From Candidatus Pantoea varia (GTDB lineage: Bacteria > Pseudomonadota > Gammaproteobacteria > Enterobacterales > Enterobacteriaceae): DNA of 64,000 nt. Below the pieces are notes generated by a model, which was given only the letters and a program-made list of their open reading frames with translations, had not been told where the DNA came from and did no database searches. Every line of letters starts with the position of its first letter. Position 1 is the stretch's first letter. The position numbers and the translations under genes are program-made. This document shows, piece by piece, positions 27,707-38,338 of the stretch. Where the stretch lies: the NCBI RefSeq assembly GCF_900115075.1, contig NZ_FOVG01000004.1, forward strand, positions 372,001 to 436,000, in the 5' to 3' direction.

Positions 27707-28200
27707 CTGTACTCCTGTTAATCATGCCGGCCCCTTTTCCGCGGGGCGCTTATTAATCATCTTTGCCCGCACTACCGCAACGGCAACATCCTCATCATAG
27801 CCGCACTTTATGGCAAACGGCGACGCAACACTGGCATCTAACTCAAATAACGGGGCTATTGTCGGCAAATGGGGGTAGCGATACAACTCCTGCGGGAGGG
27901 AATGATCAGTCCAGAATGACGCACTCAGATAAATCTGAGCCGATAACGCACCGCTCTGACTGCTAATGCTGTCTGAAGCGACGGTTTGCCCTCTGGCGGG
28001 CCGATGAGCGCTCCTGCTATAATCGGCCACCACAGGCATTCCGCCTGTTTTCATTTCTGCCCCGACATTTACTTTATTGTCGAACTGGCGCAGACATTTT
28101 TGGCACGGATAGCTTTGTTTCACGGATAAACCAACTCTGTTTGCGCTTACCCACGCTGCCCAGGCCAAAAATGACAAGTGGATAACCCTTTGGATCTCAT
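27707..28200. other. 494-bp tamA-ytfL intergenic region, msrA missing
   Basis: In E. coli msrA lies between tamA and ytfL. Here there is no GCFWG motif or other trace of MsrA on either strand. A minus-strand frame of about 150 codons (27722 to about 28177) has only a TTG start, no recognised domain and a composition like non-coding sequence; a CxxC pair in it may be chance. I treat the interval as mainly regulatory, holding the promoters of tamA and ytfL. A small unrecognised gene cannot be excluded. Confidence 0.6.
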
Positions 28201-29523
28201 ATGTTAGATAGCTTACTTGTCATTCTGTTGCTGATTGTAATCAGTGCCTTTTTCTCCCTGTCGGAGATCTCGCTGGCGGCCGCCCGCAAGATCAAACTGA
28301 AACTGCTGGCCGATGAAGGCAACGTTAATGCGCAGCGTGTGCTGAAAATGCAGGAAACGCCGGGCATGTTCTTCACCGTGGTGCAGATTGGCCTTAACGC
28401 CGTCGCCATCCTGGGTGGTATTGTCGGCGACGCGGCGTTTTCCCCGGTTTTCAGCGGCCTGTTTAACCGTTTTGTCGCACCGGAGCTGGCAGAGCAGCTC
28501 AGCTTTATCTGTTCCTTCACCATCGTCACCAGCCTGTTTATCCTGTTCGCTGACTTAACCCCCAAGCGGGTGGGCATGGTCGCCCCGGAAACCATCGCGC
28601 TGCGCATCATCAACCCGATGCGTTTCTGCCTGCTGGTGATGCGTCCGCTGGTGTTTCTGTTTAATGGCCTGGCGAACGTTTTCTTCCGTATTTTCAAGCT
28701 GCCGATGGTGCGTAAAGATGACATCACCTCTGACGATATCTACGCGGTGGTGGAAGCCGGTGCGCTGGCTGGCGTGCTGCGTAAGCAGGAACATGAGCTG
28801 ATTGAAAACGTGTTTGAGCTGGAGTCGCGTACTGTTCCCTCTTCCATGACCTCGCGCGAGAATATTGTCTGGTTTGATCTGCATGAAGATGAGACCAGCC
28901 TCAAAACCAAAATCGCCCAGCATCCTCACTCGAAGTTTCTGGTCTGCAGTGGCGATATCGATCATATCGTCGGCTATGTCGACTCAAAAGAGCTGCTGCT
29001 GCGCGTCCTGGGTAATCAGAGCATGGCACTGAATAGCGGCCTGCAGATTCGCTCGGCGCTGATTGTGCCGGACACGCTGACCCTCTCCGAAGCGCTGGAA
29101 AGTTTTAAAACCGCTGGCGAAGATTTCGCGGTGATCATGAACGAATATGCGCTGGTGGTAGGCATCATTACTCTGAATGACGTGATGACCACGCTGATGG
29201 GCGACCTGGTCGGTCAGGGCATGGAAGAGCAGATTGTGGCGCGTGATGAGAACTCATGGCTGGTTGAAGGTGGCACGCCGATCGATGACGTGATGCGTGT
29301 GCTGGACATCGATGATTTCCCGCAGTCAGGCAACTACGAAACCATCGGCGGCTTTATGATGTATATGCTTCGTAAGATTCCGAAGCGTACCGATTTTGTG
29401 AAGTTTGCGGGCTACAAGTTCGAAGTGGTGGATATTGATAGCTATCGCATCGACCAGTTGCTGGTCACCCGCATCGATGAACGACCACCTGTGCTGAGCA
29501 TGACGAAAAGCGAAGAAGAGTAA
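28201..29523 (+). CDS. ytfL: YtfL, CNNM/CorC-type membrane protein with CBS domains
   Basis: 440 residues. An N-terminal CNNM transmembrane domain (DUF21, about 1-190), a pair of CBS domains (about 205-335), and a C-terminal CorC_HlyC domain (about 350-425). Related proteins handle divalent cations; E. coli YtfL has been linked to cadaverine/putrescine control and cytoplasmic pH. The ATG at 28201 matches the E. coli N-terminus. It is convergent with ytfK across a shared hairpin. Confidence 0.94.
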   Translation: MLDSLLVILLLIVISAFFSLSEISLAAARKIKLKLLADEGNVNAQRVLKMQETPGMFFTVVQIGLNAVAILGGIVGDAAFSPVFSGLFNRFVAPELAEQLSFICSFTIVTSLFILFADLTPKRVGMVAPETIALRIINPMRFCLLVMRPLVFLFNGLANVFFRIFKLPMVRKDDITSDDIYAVVEAGALAGVLRKQEHELIENVFELESRTVPSSMTSRENIVWFDLHEDETSLKTKIAQHPHSKFLVCSGDIDHIVGYVDSKELLLRVLGNQSMALNSGLQIRSALIVPDTLTLSEALESFKTAGEDFAVIMNEYALVVGIITLNDVMTTLMGDLVGQGMEEQIVARDENSWLVEGGTPIDDVMRVLDIDDFPQSGNYETIGGFMMYMLRKIPKRTDFVKFAGYKFEVVDIDSYRIDQLLVTRIDERPPVLSMTKSEEE

Positions 29524-29531
29524 GAATGACT

Positions 29532-29552
29532 AAGGGCGCCATCGGCGCCCTT
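29532..29552. terminator. Hairpin between convergent ytfL and ytfK
   Basis: Perfect 9-bp stem AAGGGCGCC/GGCGCCCTT (29532-29540 with 29544-29552), loop ATC, between the two stop codons. The T tract is short on both sides. Confidence 0.7.
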
Positions 29553-29566
29553 GTGATTACTTCTGC

Positions 29567-29773
29567 TTAGTTGAACTCAAGCTTGAGACGCACGACCTGG
29601 CGGTTAATTTCTGACATCACGCTCAGGTGCTGTTTGTCTTTGACGCGTGGGATTAAAACTTTCCCTTTATCGAACTCGAACGCGCCGACGTCCTTGATAT
29701 ACAACCTTCCCTTGAACAGCGTTTTTACATATTTCGCTATTTGCAGCGGATTATAGCGCTGGAAGATCTTCAT
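29567..29773 (-). CDS. ytfK: YtfK, stringent-response-stimulating small protein
   Basis: 68 residues of the DUF1107 family, matching E. coli YtfK in length and sequence. In E. coli YtfK binds SpoT and tips it toward (p)ppGpp synthesis under phosphate or fatty-acid starvation; it also helps oxidative stress survival. It is basic and cytosolic. It converges with ytfL, as in E. coli. Confidence 0.93.
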   Translation of the reverse strand: MKIFQRYNPLQIAKYVKTLFKGRLYIKDVGAFEFDKGKVLIPRVKDKQHLSVMSEINRQVVRLKLEFN

Positions 29774-30088
29774 GCTGTATGACTCCTGTACATTTTTAAA
29801 GCACGCTTCGCTGTTTCCAAATTTGGTTCCAGCCCATGAAGCGCGAATTCGCGATAACTATAGAACACTCAAACTGACTGGTGTTCCTAAAAGTGATTTT
29901 TTTTACTGAATTGACACATCATTACAGAACACTCTGTTATCAGGCTCACACAACACAGTATAAACCTTTGTTGGTTACGGAATTGTGGCGGCCATAACAA
30001 ACCTGACACCTTTCCAGGACAGGCGCATCATCCCTGCTTACTATTGCAATAAAATGACTGACTGGTCTGATCACTTAAGGAAATAGCA
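29774..30088. other. 315-bp ytfK-ytfJ intergenic region
   Basis: No coding frame. It holds a 12-bp perfect palindrome CGCGAATTCGCG (29842-29853), an inverted repeat GAACAC-N12-GTGTTC (29863-29886), and a TTGACA (29911-29916) with a weak TGTTAT 18 bp later. Promoters for both divergent genes must lie here, but only this weak one can be pointed out. Confidence 0.5.
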
Positions 30089-30646
30089 ATGCGAATAACT
30101 CTGGCAGCTTTGGCGTTGTCTCTACTGATACCAGCAAGCGTGATGGCCCATGACCTCAAACAGGATATGCGGGTACCGGCCGTTGGCGTGAATGACAAGG
30201 GCGAGCTGTTGTTGCAGCAGGAGAAGTTTAGCTACAAAAACTGGAATAGCGCGCAGCTCAGCGGAAAAGTTCGAGTGGTCCAGCATATTGCCGGTCGCTC
30301 ATCTGCGAAAGAGATGAACGCGGCATTGATAGAGGCGATCAAAGCCGCGAAGCTGCCGCATGATCGCTATCAGACCACCACTATCGTCAATACCGATGAT
30401 GCGATTCCCGGTACGGGCATGTTTGTACGCAGCAGCGTCGAGACCAACAAGCAGCAATATCCGTGGTCGCAGTTTGTCATCGACAGCAAAGGCAATGTGC
30501 AGCACGCCTGGCAGTTACAGCCTGGCGGGTCCGCCATCGTAGTGCTGGATAAGCAGGGAAAGGTGAAATTCGTGAAGGATGGATCGCTGACGCAGGATGA
30601 AGTGACAAAAGTGATGACGCTGGTCACTTCACTGCTGAAGGAGTAA
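30089..30646 (+). CDS. ytfJ: YtfJ, periplasmic thioredoxin-fold protein
   Basis: 185 residues with a signal peptide ending SVMA (about 1-20). The rest matches E. coli YtfJ (for example VLQHIAGR-type segment seen as VVQHIAGRSSAKEMNA). It is a thioredoxin-like fold without the CxxC redox pair, so redox activity is unlikely. Function unknown. It converges on cysQ. Confidence 0.93.
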   Translation: MRITLAALALSLLIPASVMAHDLKQDMRVPAVGVNDKGELLLQQEKFSYKNWNSAQLSGKVRVVQHIAGRSSAKEMNAALIEAIKAAKLPHDRYQTTTIVNTDDAIPGTGMFVRSSVETNKQQYPWSQFVIDSKGNVQHAWQLQPGGSAIVVLDKQGKVKFVKDGSLTQDEVTKVMTLVTSLLKE

Positions 30647-30702
30647 TCCTGAACTCCCGGCAGCGCGAGAATCGACCGCCAGCAGTCCAGGATCAGGACG
30701 CC

Positions 30703-31446
30703 TTAAAATAGGGAGACGCGGAAACCAGGATTCAGGAAGGATTCGCGCGGCGCGTAGTCCAGGGTTTTGCCCTGCCAGTCATGCACATGCGCACCGGCAG
30801 CCATCGCCACGGCATGGCCCGCGCCGGTATCCCAGATGTTGGTTGGCCCGAAACGGGGATAGAGCTGGGCTTTACCTTCCGCCACCAGGCAGAACTTCAG
30901 TGAGGAGCCGGTCGCAACGGTCTGATGCTCACCCAGCTGCTTCAGGTACTCTTTCATCTCGTCGTCGTCGCCATGTGAGCGACTCACGACGACCAGCGGA
31001 GGACGCGCGTCACGGACATGAATCTGTTCACGCTGACCGCCCTCTTCTTTCCACGCTTTACCCTCTGCCGCGGAGTACATGACGCCCAGCACGGGCGCAT
31101 AGACCACGCCCATCACTGGCTTACCCTCTTCAATCAGCGCAATATTGACGGTGAATTCGCCGTTACGCTTGATGAACTCTTTGGTGCCATCCAGCGGATC
31201 GACCAGCCAGTAGCGCTGCCAGTGCTGACGTACCTCCCAGGCGGGCGGATCTTCTTCTGACAGCACAGGGACGTCAGGCGTTAACTTTTTGAGGCCAGCG
31301 AGGATCACCTCGTGTGCAGCGATATCCGCGGCGGTCACCGGCGAATCATCCGATTTGTGAGAAACGTCAAGCGGCGCGGCACCGTCATAGACCTGCATAA
31401 TCGCGTCGCCTGCTTCGCGTGCCAGTTGGCAGATTTGCTCTAACAT
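30703..31446 (-). CDS. cysQ: CysQ, 3'(2'),5'-bisphosphate nucleotidase
   Basis: 247 residues of the inositol monophosphatase-like superfamily. It converts 3'-phosphoadenosine 5'-phosphate (PAP) to AMP, clearing a toxic by-product of sulfate assimilation, and is lithium-sensitive. The metal-binding motifs EEDP (about 65) and DPLDGTKEF (about 83-91) and the distal WDTGAGHA (about 205) are present. It is divergent from cpdB. Confidence 0.96.
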   Translation of the reverse strand: MLEQICQLAREAGDAIMQVYDGAAPLDVSHKSDDSPVTAADIAAHEVILAGLKKLTPDVPVLSEEDPPAWEVRQHWQRYWLVDPLDGTKEFIKRNGEFTVNIALIEEGKPVMGVVYAPVLGVMYSAAEGKAWKEEGGQREQIHVRDARPPLVVVSRSHGDDDEMKEYLKQLGEHQTVATGSSLKFCLVAEGKAQLYPRFGPTNIWDTGAGHAVAMAAGAHVHDWQGKTLDYAPRESFLNPGFRVSLF

Positions 31447-31555
31447 TTTTCACCTCATTGTGTCTGTCTGCTACCGGATCAGCTCATCGTCAGATAGTGA
31501 CATTTTAGCAGTTCCGCCTGAAGTGCCCATTCAGAGGGACTTCAGCGATTCAATT

Positions 31556-31571
31556 TATTGATATATCAATA
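31556..31571. promoter_or_regulatory. 16-bp perfect palindrome between cysQ and cpdB
   Basis: TATTGATATATCAATA, in the 294-bp divergent interval, about 110 bp before cysQ and 170 bp before cpdB. It has the size and symmetry of a dimeric repressor site, but I do not recognise the regulator. Confidence 0.4.
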
Positions 31572-31740
31572 TCATAGTTACCTGCTTATCGCCACGCCGA
31601 CACCCCTGAGGCCTTATCGTATAAGAATCAGCCGCTGGCTGATGCGCCAAAACGTTATATCCATCACGATTTAAAATGACTATCTGTCATGCTTTTACAT
31701 TATTTTGAGAGCCTGAATTTAATTTGCAGCAGGAGCAAGC

Positions 31741-33684
31741 ATGTTTAAGCCCGGAATGATGTTACTGGCCCTGAGCGTATCCGTCGCCACCCAAGCCGCG
31801 ACGGTCGATTTGCGCGTACTGGAAACCACCGATCTGCACAGCAATATGATGGATTTCGATTACTACAAAGACACGCCAACCGAGAAATTTGGTCTGGTGC
31901 GAACCGCCACGCTGATTCACGCCGCACGTCAGGAGGTGAAAAACAGCCTGCTGGTCGATAACGGTGACATCATTCAGGGCAGCCCGCTCGGCGACTACAT
32001 GGCGGCCAAAGGATTACGTGAGGGTGAGATCCATCCGGTCTACAAGGCGCTCAATACGCTGGATTACGCTGTCGGCAACCTCGGTAACCACGAATTCAAT
32101 TATGGTCTGCCCTACCTGAAAAAAGCGCTGGCGGGCGCCCGTTTTCCCTATGTGAACGCCAACGTGATTGATGTGAAGAGCGGCAAACCGCTGTTTACTC
32201 CCTACATCATCAAATCCACTTCGGTCGTTGATCGCGAAGGCAAAACGCAGACCCTGAAGATTGGCTATATCGGCTTTGTGCCACCGCAGATCATGGTTTG
32301 GGATAAAGCCAATCTGCAGGGCAAGGTACGGGTCAATGACATCACCGAAACAGCTCGCCGCTACGTGCCTGAGATGCGCGCGCAGGGTGCCGATCTGATT
32401 ATCGCTATTCCCCACTCCGGCCTGAGCAGCGAGCCGTATCACACGATGGCGGAGAACTCGGTTTACTATCTCAGCCAGGTGGAAGGCATCAACACTATCC
32501 TGTTTGGTCATGCGCATGCGGTCTTCCCCAGCAAGGAGTTTGCTGACATCAAGGGCGCAGACATCGCCAACGGCACCCTGAACGGGATTCCGGCGGTGAT
32601 GCCAGGCATGTGGGGCGATCACCTTGGCGTGGTCGATCTGGTGCTGAACAATGAGGGCGGACGCTGGCAGGTGAGCAGCGGCAAAGCAGAGGCGCGGCCA
32701 ATCTACGATACCGCCGCGAAGAAATCGCTGGCGGCGGAAGATCCGGCGCTGGTGAAAGTGCTGGCTGACGATCACCGCGCTACGCGGGAGTTTGTGGCGA
32801 AGCCGATCGGCAAGTCCGCTGACGTGATGTACAGCTATCTGTCGCTGGTACAGGACGATCCGACGGTGCAGATCGTCAATAATGCCCAGCGCGCTTACGT
32901 GGAGCATTTCATTCAGGGCGATCCGGATCTGGGCCGTCTGCCAGTGCTCTCTGCTGCTGCCCCGTTTAAAGCGGGCGGACGTAAGAACGATCCCTCCAGC
33001 TATGTCGAAGTTGAGAAAGGCGCGCTGACCTTCCGTAACGCAGCTGACCTCTATCTCTATCCCAACACCCTGGTGGTGATGAAAGTTACCGGTGCGCAGG
33101 TGAAAGAGTGGCTGGAGTGTTCAGCAGGCCAGTTTAACCAGATCGATCCGCACAGCACCAAAACGCAGTCGCTGATCAACTGGGATTTCCGCACCTATAA
33201 CTTCGATGTGATCGATGGGGTGAAATACCAGATCGATGTGACCCAGCCCGCGCGCTACGATGCAGAGTGTCAGCTGATCCATCCTGACGCCTCGCGTATC
33301 CGTCAGCTAACGTGGCAGGGTAAGCCCATCGATCCGCAGGCGACGTTCCTTGTGGCGACCAATAACTATCGCGCTTACGGCGGCAAGTTTGCCGGCACCG
33401 GGGATAAGTACATCGCCTTTGCCTCTCCCGATGAGAACCGTTCAGTGGTAGCAGCCTACATCAGCGCAGAAACTAAAGCGCATGGCGCAGTCCAGCCGAA
33501 GGCGGACAATAACTGGCGTCTGGCACCGATTAACTCATCCACCCCGCTCGATATTCAGTTTGAAACGGCACCGGGTGATAAGGCGACCGGGTTTATTAAG
33601 CAGCATGCGCAATATCCGCTTCAGCCCAAAGGGACCGATGCGATTGGCTTTGCTCTGTGGCAGGTGAATTTACAGCAGAAGTAA
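31741..33684 (+). CDS. cpdB: CpdB, periplasmic 2',3'-cyclic-nucleotide 2'-phosphodiesterase/3'-nucleotidase
   Basis: 647 residues, usual length. Signal peptide about 1-19 (cut after TQA). An N-terminal metallophosphatase domain with LETTDLHSN (28-36), [10 protein letters not shown] (about 78), GNHEFNYG (about 118) and FGHAHAVFP (about 257), then a C-terminal 5'-nucleotidase domain that holds the substrate. It lets the cell use external nucleotides by removing phosphate before uptake. GCAGGAGC precedes the ATG. Confidence 0.96.
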   Translation: MFKPGMMLLALSVSVATQAATVDLRVLETTDLHSNMMDFDYYKDTPTEKFGLVRTATLIHAARQEVKNSLLVDNGDIIQGSPLGDYMAAKGLREGEIHPVYKALNTLDYAVGNLGNHEFNYGLPYLKKALAGARFPYVNANVIDVKSGKPLFTPYIIKSTSVVDREGKTQTLKIGYIGFVPPQIMVWDKANLQGKVRVNDITETARRYVPEMRAQGADLIIAIPHSGLSSEPYHTMAENSVYYLSQVEGINTILFGHAHAVFPSKEFADIKGADIANGTLNGIPAVMPGMWGDHLGVVDLVLNNEGGRWQVSSGKAEARPIYDTAAKKSLAAEDPALVKVLADDHRATREFVAKPIGKSADVMYSYLSLVQDDPTVQIVNNAQRAYVEHFIQGDPDLGRLPVLSAAAPFKAGGRKNDPSSYVEVEKGALTFRNAADLYLYPNTLVVMKVTGAQVKEWLECSAGQFNQIDPHSTKTQSLINWDFRTYNFDVIDGVKYQIDVTQPARYDAECQLIHPDASRIRQLTWQGKPIDPQATFLVATNNYRAYGGKFAGTGDKYIAFASPDENRSVVAAYISAETKAHGAVQPKADNNWRLAPINSSTPLDIQFETAPGDKATGFIKQHAQYPLQPKGTDAIGFALWQVNLQQK

Positions 33685-33692
33685 GGCGGGAG

Positions 33693-33721
33693 AAAACGCT
33701 GCAACCGGGGGGGTTGCAGCG
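33693..33721 (-). terminator. Terminator between cpdB and fklB
   Basis: Perfect 10-bp stem CGCTGCAACC/GGTTGCAGCG (33697-33706 with 33712-33721), five-G loop, followed on the minus strand by TTTTC. It fits best as the fklB terminator. Confidence 0.65.
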
Positions 33722-33729
33722 CTCGGGTA

Positions 33730-34350
33730 TTACAGAATTTCCAGCAGTTCGACTTCGAACATCAGGGTGCTGAATGGTGGGATAGAGGCACCCGCACCGC
33801 GCTCGCCATACGCGAGGTTCTGTGGGATCACCAGTTCCCATTTTGAGCCAACCGGCATCAGGGTCAGTGCTTCAATCCAGCCCGGGATAACGCCGCTAAC
33901 CGGGAATTCCGCCGGTTCGCCACGGGCAACTGAGCTGTCGAACACGGTGCCGTCGATCAGTTTACCGGTATAGTGAACGCGTACGCGATCCTGACGAGAT
34001 GGGATTGGACCCTCGCCCTGCGTTATGACGCTGAATTGCAGGCCTGACTCGGTGCTGCTCACACCTTCACGCTGCGCATGTTCCTGCAGGAACGCCTGAC
34101 CTTCTGCGGCCATGGCTTCGGTACGCTCACGACGCACGCCTTCAGCGCGTTCGTGGACTTCACGCAGTGCGCGATGAACCACATCAACCGGTACGGCCGG
34201 CGAGTTCCCTTCCAGCGCGTCGCGCAGACCCGCGAGCAGTGCTTCTGGTTGCAGACCCTGCAGACCAGATTCCAGCAACTGCTGGCCAACCTGTAAACCA
34301 ATACCGTAACTTGCTTGTGCTTCGACGCTGTCGAAAGAAGGGGTAGTCAT
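33730..34350 (-). CDS. fklB: FklB (FKBP22), peptidyl-prolyl isomerase
   Basis: 206 residues from the ATG at 34350 ([12 protein letters not shown]), which matches E. coli; the longer frame to 34494 is not supported. An N-terminal dimerisation domain (about 1-95, helical) and a C-terminal FKBP domain (about 105-206, [17 protein letters not shown]). It isomerises X-Pro bonds. No signal peptide, so cytosolic. It is divergent from ytfB. Confidence 0.95.
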   Translation of the reverse strand: MTTPSFDSVEAQASYGIGLQVGQQLLESGLQGLQPEALLAGLRDALEGNSPAVPVDVVHRALREVHERAEGVRRERTEAMAAEGQAFLQEHAQREGVSSTESGLQFSVITQGEGPIPSRQDRVRVHYTGKLIDGTVFDSSVARGEPAEFPVSGVIPGWIEALTLMPVGSKWELVIPQNLAYGERGAGASIPPFSTLMFEVELLEIL

Positions 34351-34570
34351 CTTCGTTCCTTTCACTCTCGGATAAATTCGAACCGGCAGCATAGCAGCGC
34401 AGGCCGCTGGCGTAAAATGCCCTGCGTCGCAGATGACTTTTGCGATTGAAAGAGAAACAATAGAGCCGTCAAATTTATCAATGCTGGCAGGCACTTCGCG
34501 CCGGTATTGCCCATACTATAACTATCGATGGGGATCATCCCGTCTGTAGCACCTGAATAAGAGAGCAAAC

Positions 34571-35248
34571 ATGGGCCAGATTGCCCCACGACGCCGCAGG
34601 ATGCGTGCAAAACAAATGGTATCCCGGCTGCAGACCTGGCTGGCCGCACGCAGGCTAAAGCAGCCTGCCGGAGAGGAGGAACCCCGAATGGCTTCAGACA
34701 CGTCATCCCGCCTGCCGACATGGCTTCAGCGTATCTGGCATTTTACCGACCACATTCGCTGGATGGACCCGCTGCCTGCGCCGCACCGTCGTGGCATTGT
34801 GGCTGCATTGCTGGTGATGCTGGTGGCGTTTCTCTGGCCTGCCAGCACGTTGCGCTATCCGGTCGAGCAGCCGGTTACGCCTTCAGCGGAGAAAGAGGTG
34901 CCCATGCAGGCGGATATTTATGAAAACAACACCGCCCGCCAGCCGTCATCCTCATCGTCTCAGCAGACGCCAAAAGCCGATTCTCAGGGCGAGTGGCGCA
35001 ACCTGACCATCGCCTCCGGTCAGACGCTGGCACAGCTGTTTCGTGACAACAGTCTGCCGGTCAATGATGTGTTTGCGATGGCGCGGGTAGAAGGCAATGA
35101 TCAACCGCTTAGCTCACTGAAAAGTGGTCAGCAGGTTAAAATCCGTCAGGATGCGCAGGGTGTGATAACCGGTCTGACAGTGGATGGCGCAAACGGCCCG
35201 GTGCTGTTTACGCGTCAGCCAGATGGTAGCTTTATTCGCGCGCAGTAA
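34571..35248 (+). CDS. ytfB: YtfB, OapA-domain cell-division-associated protein
   Basis: 225 residues from the ATG at 34571; an internal ATG at 34688 would give a form closer in length to the core of the family. A basic N-terminal extension of about 40 residues, a membrane helix (about 75-93, GIVAALLVMLVAFLWPAS), a low-complexity Ser/Gln linker, and a C-terminal OapA LysM-like domain (about 145-225) that binds glycan. In E. coli YtfB localises to the division site and has been linked to adhesion. It is bitopic with the OapA domain in the periplasm. Confidence 0.9.
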   Translation: MGQIAPRRRRMRAKQMVSRLQTWLAARRLKQPAGEEEPRMASDTSSRLPTWLQRIWHFTDHIRWMDPLPAPHRRGIVAALLVMLVAFLWPASTLRYPVEQPVTPSAEKEVPMQADIYENNTARQPSSSSSQQTPKADSQGEWRNLTIASGQTLAQLFRDNSLPVNDVFAMARVEGNDQPLSSLKSGQQVKIRQDAQGVITGLTVDGANGPVLFTRQPDGSFIRAQ

Positions 35249-35275
35249 AGCGAACAGCGCCTTGAGAAAGGCATA

Positions 35276-35305
35276 AAAACAAAAACGCCGGCACAAGGCC
35301 GGCGT
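35276..35305 (-). terminator. Terminator of the rpsF-priB-rpsR-rplI operon
   Basis: Stem ACGCCGGC/GCCGGCGT (35285-35292 with 35298-35305), followed on the minus strand by TTTTTGTTTTT. Confidence 0.85.
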
Positions 35306-35330
35306 TAATGTCGTGCTCAGTTAATCAGGA

Positions 35331-35792
<462 letters not shown>

Positions 35793-35819
35793 TTAAAGTC
35801 GTTAATGGACAGTTGCCGA

Positions 35820-36369
<550 letters not shown>

Positions 36370-36375
36370 GATGGA

Positions 36376-36783
<408 letters not shown>

Positions 36784-36845
36784 TTACGGATTATTCAGCC
36801 TCCTGTCGGGGTCAACCGCGGCCCATGGAAGCAAGGAACGTTATA

Positions 36846-36895
36846 GGCTGTGTCCCACAAAGGTTCGCTATGACGAGCATTTGTGGGACACAGCC
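36846..36895. repeat. 16-bp perfect inverted repeat upstream of rpsF
   Basis: The arms 36846-36861 and 36880-36895 (GGCTGTGTCCCACAAA and its complement) pair perfectly around an 18-base centre. It lies 75-124 bp before the rpsF start, in a 404-bp interval (36772-37175) with no other credible gene. No T run follows, so it is not a normal terminator. It could be a leader structure, a repeated palindromic element or a protein-binding site. Confidence 0.75.
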
Positions 36896-37175
36896 TGAGA
36901 ATGCGGCTGAAAAATTGACGCGTAATCATACCGGCGAAGGCGCCTGAACTCAAGCGCACATTTAAACAAATCACAGGCGTCGTGCCAGATACCGTGGCTT
37001 TTTGTGCTAATGATGGGAATACAGTGAGTTAATCAGGGTTTGTTCAAAAACGCTGATGAAGAGGTTCAGATGGACGATCTGGCGATAATATGCTCAGTCG
37101 CTAAACTGATTAAAGACGTTGCGGTTCGCTTAGTAACGTCGCTCAGAGTGTGTTCCCTGAAGTGAGGAGTCGGGC

Positions 37176-37382
37176 ATGAAAACGTTCGTCATCGCCACTT
37201 TACTGGGTCTCTTCCTGTCTCCACCCGCTCTTGCCAGCCATGCTGACTGTGCGCAGCAGATGAGAAGTCACAGCAGCGAAGCGGCATCGGGTTATGTCTA
37301 CGTTAACCGGCTGGATACGCCGGAAAGAAACCCGGTCAGTGCGCCTGCCAGCGCCGCAGAAAACGCGTCTGCGTTCTGGTAA
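37176..37382 (+). CDS. Small predicted exported protein, unrecognised
   Basis: 68 residues, preceded by GAGGAG at good distance. A clear signal peptide (about 1-20, MKTFVIATLLGLFLSPPALA) leads to a mature peptide of about 48 residues with one Cys and a tail rich in Ala, Ser and Pro. I recognise no family. It stands alone between the rpsF leader and yjfP and is followed by a hairpin. It looks like a real gene because of the ribosome site and signal peptide, but that is not proof of expression. Confidence 0.65.
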   Translation: MKTFVIATLLGLFLSPPALASHADCAQQMRSHSSEAASGYVYVNRLDTPERNPVSAPASAAENASAFW

Positions 37383-37396
37383 GTGCCGGTAAGTTT

Positions 37397-37428
37397 ACGG
37401 GCGGCAGAGTCCTTCTCCGCCCGTTCAT
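37397..37428. terminator. Hairpin between the small exported protein gene and yjfP
   Basis: Stem ACGGGCGG/CCGCCCGT (37397-37404 with 37417-37424) with a 12-base loop that can pair further inside. It is followed by TCATTGTTT. Confidence 0.55.
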
Positions 37429-37431
37429 TGT

Positions 37432-38181
37432 TTACAGGTGCTGGGTAAAAAAGCTGACCAGCGCCGTCAGGGCGGAGGGTGTGATCTTATGCCCTATCTG
37501 TTTTTCCGATAGCGAGGTCAGATGCTGCGCCAGCCCGTTGTCATGCAGCGCCTTCTTCAGCCGGACGCTCTCCGCCCAGGGTACGACCTCATCCGCTTCG
37601 CCATGCCATAACAGCAGCGGACGATTTGCCAGTGCTTCCAGATGGTTGCAGGGATCATAGTCCGCCAGCGGTGCCATGCGCGCCGCAAACTGCGCTTTTT
37701 GCTCCGGCGTATCAGTCACCAGCGGTGGAAACAACGATTCGCTGAGCTGCATAAAATAGCCCGATCCCATCATGCAGGCGACGCTCTGGATGTGCGGATA
37801 TCGCGCCATCGCACCGAGTGCCGTCATGCCACCCATCGACGCACCCGCCACCGCGAAACGCCTGTCAGCGATCAGATTGTCTTTACGCAGCGCGGCCTCC
37901 AGAAGCGGCAGCTCATCAATGTTCTGTTTCAGAATTTCCCAGAAGCGGCCCAGTCGTGCACCAGCATCACCGTGATAACGTGCGCCGTGCAGCTCCGCAT
38001 CTGGCATCACCGCCCTGTATCCCGCCTGCGCCAGGGCTACGGCGAAGTAGGCGTAGACCTCTTTTGATGAGGTAAAACCGTGATAAAACAGCACGGTGGG
38101 CAGTGGCTGATGCCGTTGTCCGGCAGGCGAGGCGTGCAGGCATTCGATACCGGCCAGCGTTTCTGTGGTGAGTTCAATCAT
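37432..38181 (-). CDS. yjfP: YjfP, alpha/beta-hydrolase esterase
   Basis: 249 residues. The nucleophile elbow is AGASMGGMTA (Ser about 114), the oxyanion loop FYHGFTSS is at about 32-39, and the catalytic Asp and His are likely in HGEADEVVP and GHKITP. E. coli YjfP is a carboxylesterase active on short acyl esters; its natural substrate is unknown. It lies near bsmA and aidB, as in E. coli. Confidence 0.92.
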   Translation of the reverse strand: MIELTTETLAGIECLHASPAGQRHQPLPTVLFYHGFTSSKEVYAYFAVALAQAGYRAVMPDAELHGARYHGDAGARLGRFWEILKQNIDELPLLEAALRKDNLIADRRFAVAGASMGGMTALGAMARYPHIQSVACMMGSGYFMQLSESLFPPLVTDTPEQKAQFAARMAPLADYDPCNHLEALANRPLLLWHGEADEVVPWAESVRLKKALHDNGLAQHLTSLSEKQIGHKITPSALTALVSFFTQHL

Positions 38182-38277
38182 GATTTCTCCTGAAGAGGCA
38201 AGGCGTGCCGATCAAGTCTACGTTCTGCGGGTTAATTTGCGAAATTCCCCGCTGCGCTTAGTAATAAGATTTCACAC

Positions 38278-38304
38278 TAAACTTTTTCCCCACTCTGCCG
38301 TTGA
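38278..38304 (+). promoter_or_regulatory. Sigma-28 (FliA)-type promoter of the Cache chemoreceptor
   Basis: TAAACTTT (38278-38285), 11-bp spacer, GCCGTTGA (38297-38304). This is 7 of 8 and 6 of 8 matches to the FliA consensus with the preferred spacing, 35 bp before the start codon. Confidence 0.75.
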
Positions 38305-38338
38305 TCGTGTATTCCCCTAACTTGATCAAAGGTAATTT

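Noticed and set aside
27722..28177. A minus-strand hypothetical gene of about 150 codons between tamA and ytfL
   Set aside because: It has only a TTG start, no good ribosome site and no recognisable family, so it is described as part of the intergenic region instead of as a gene.
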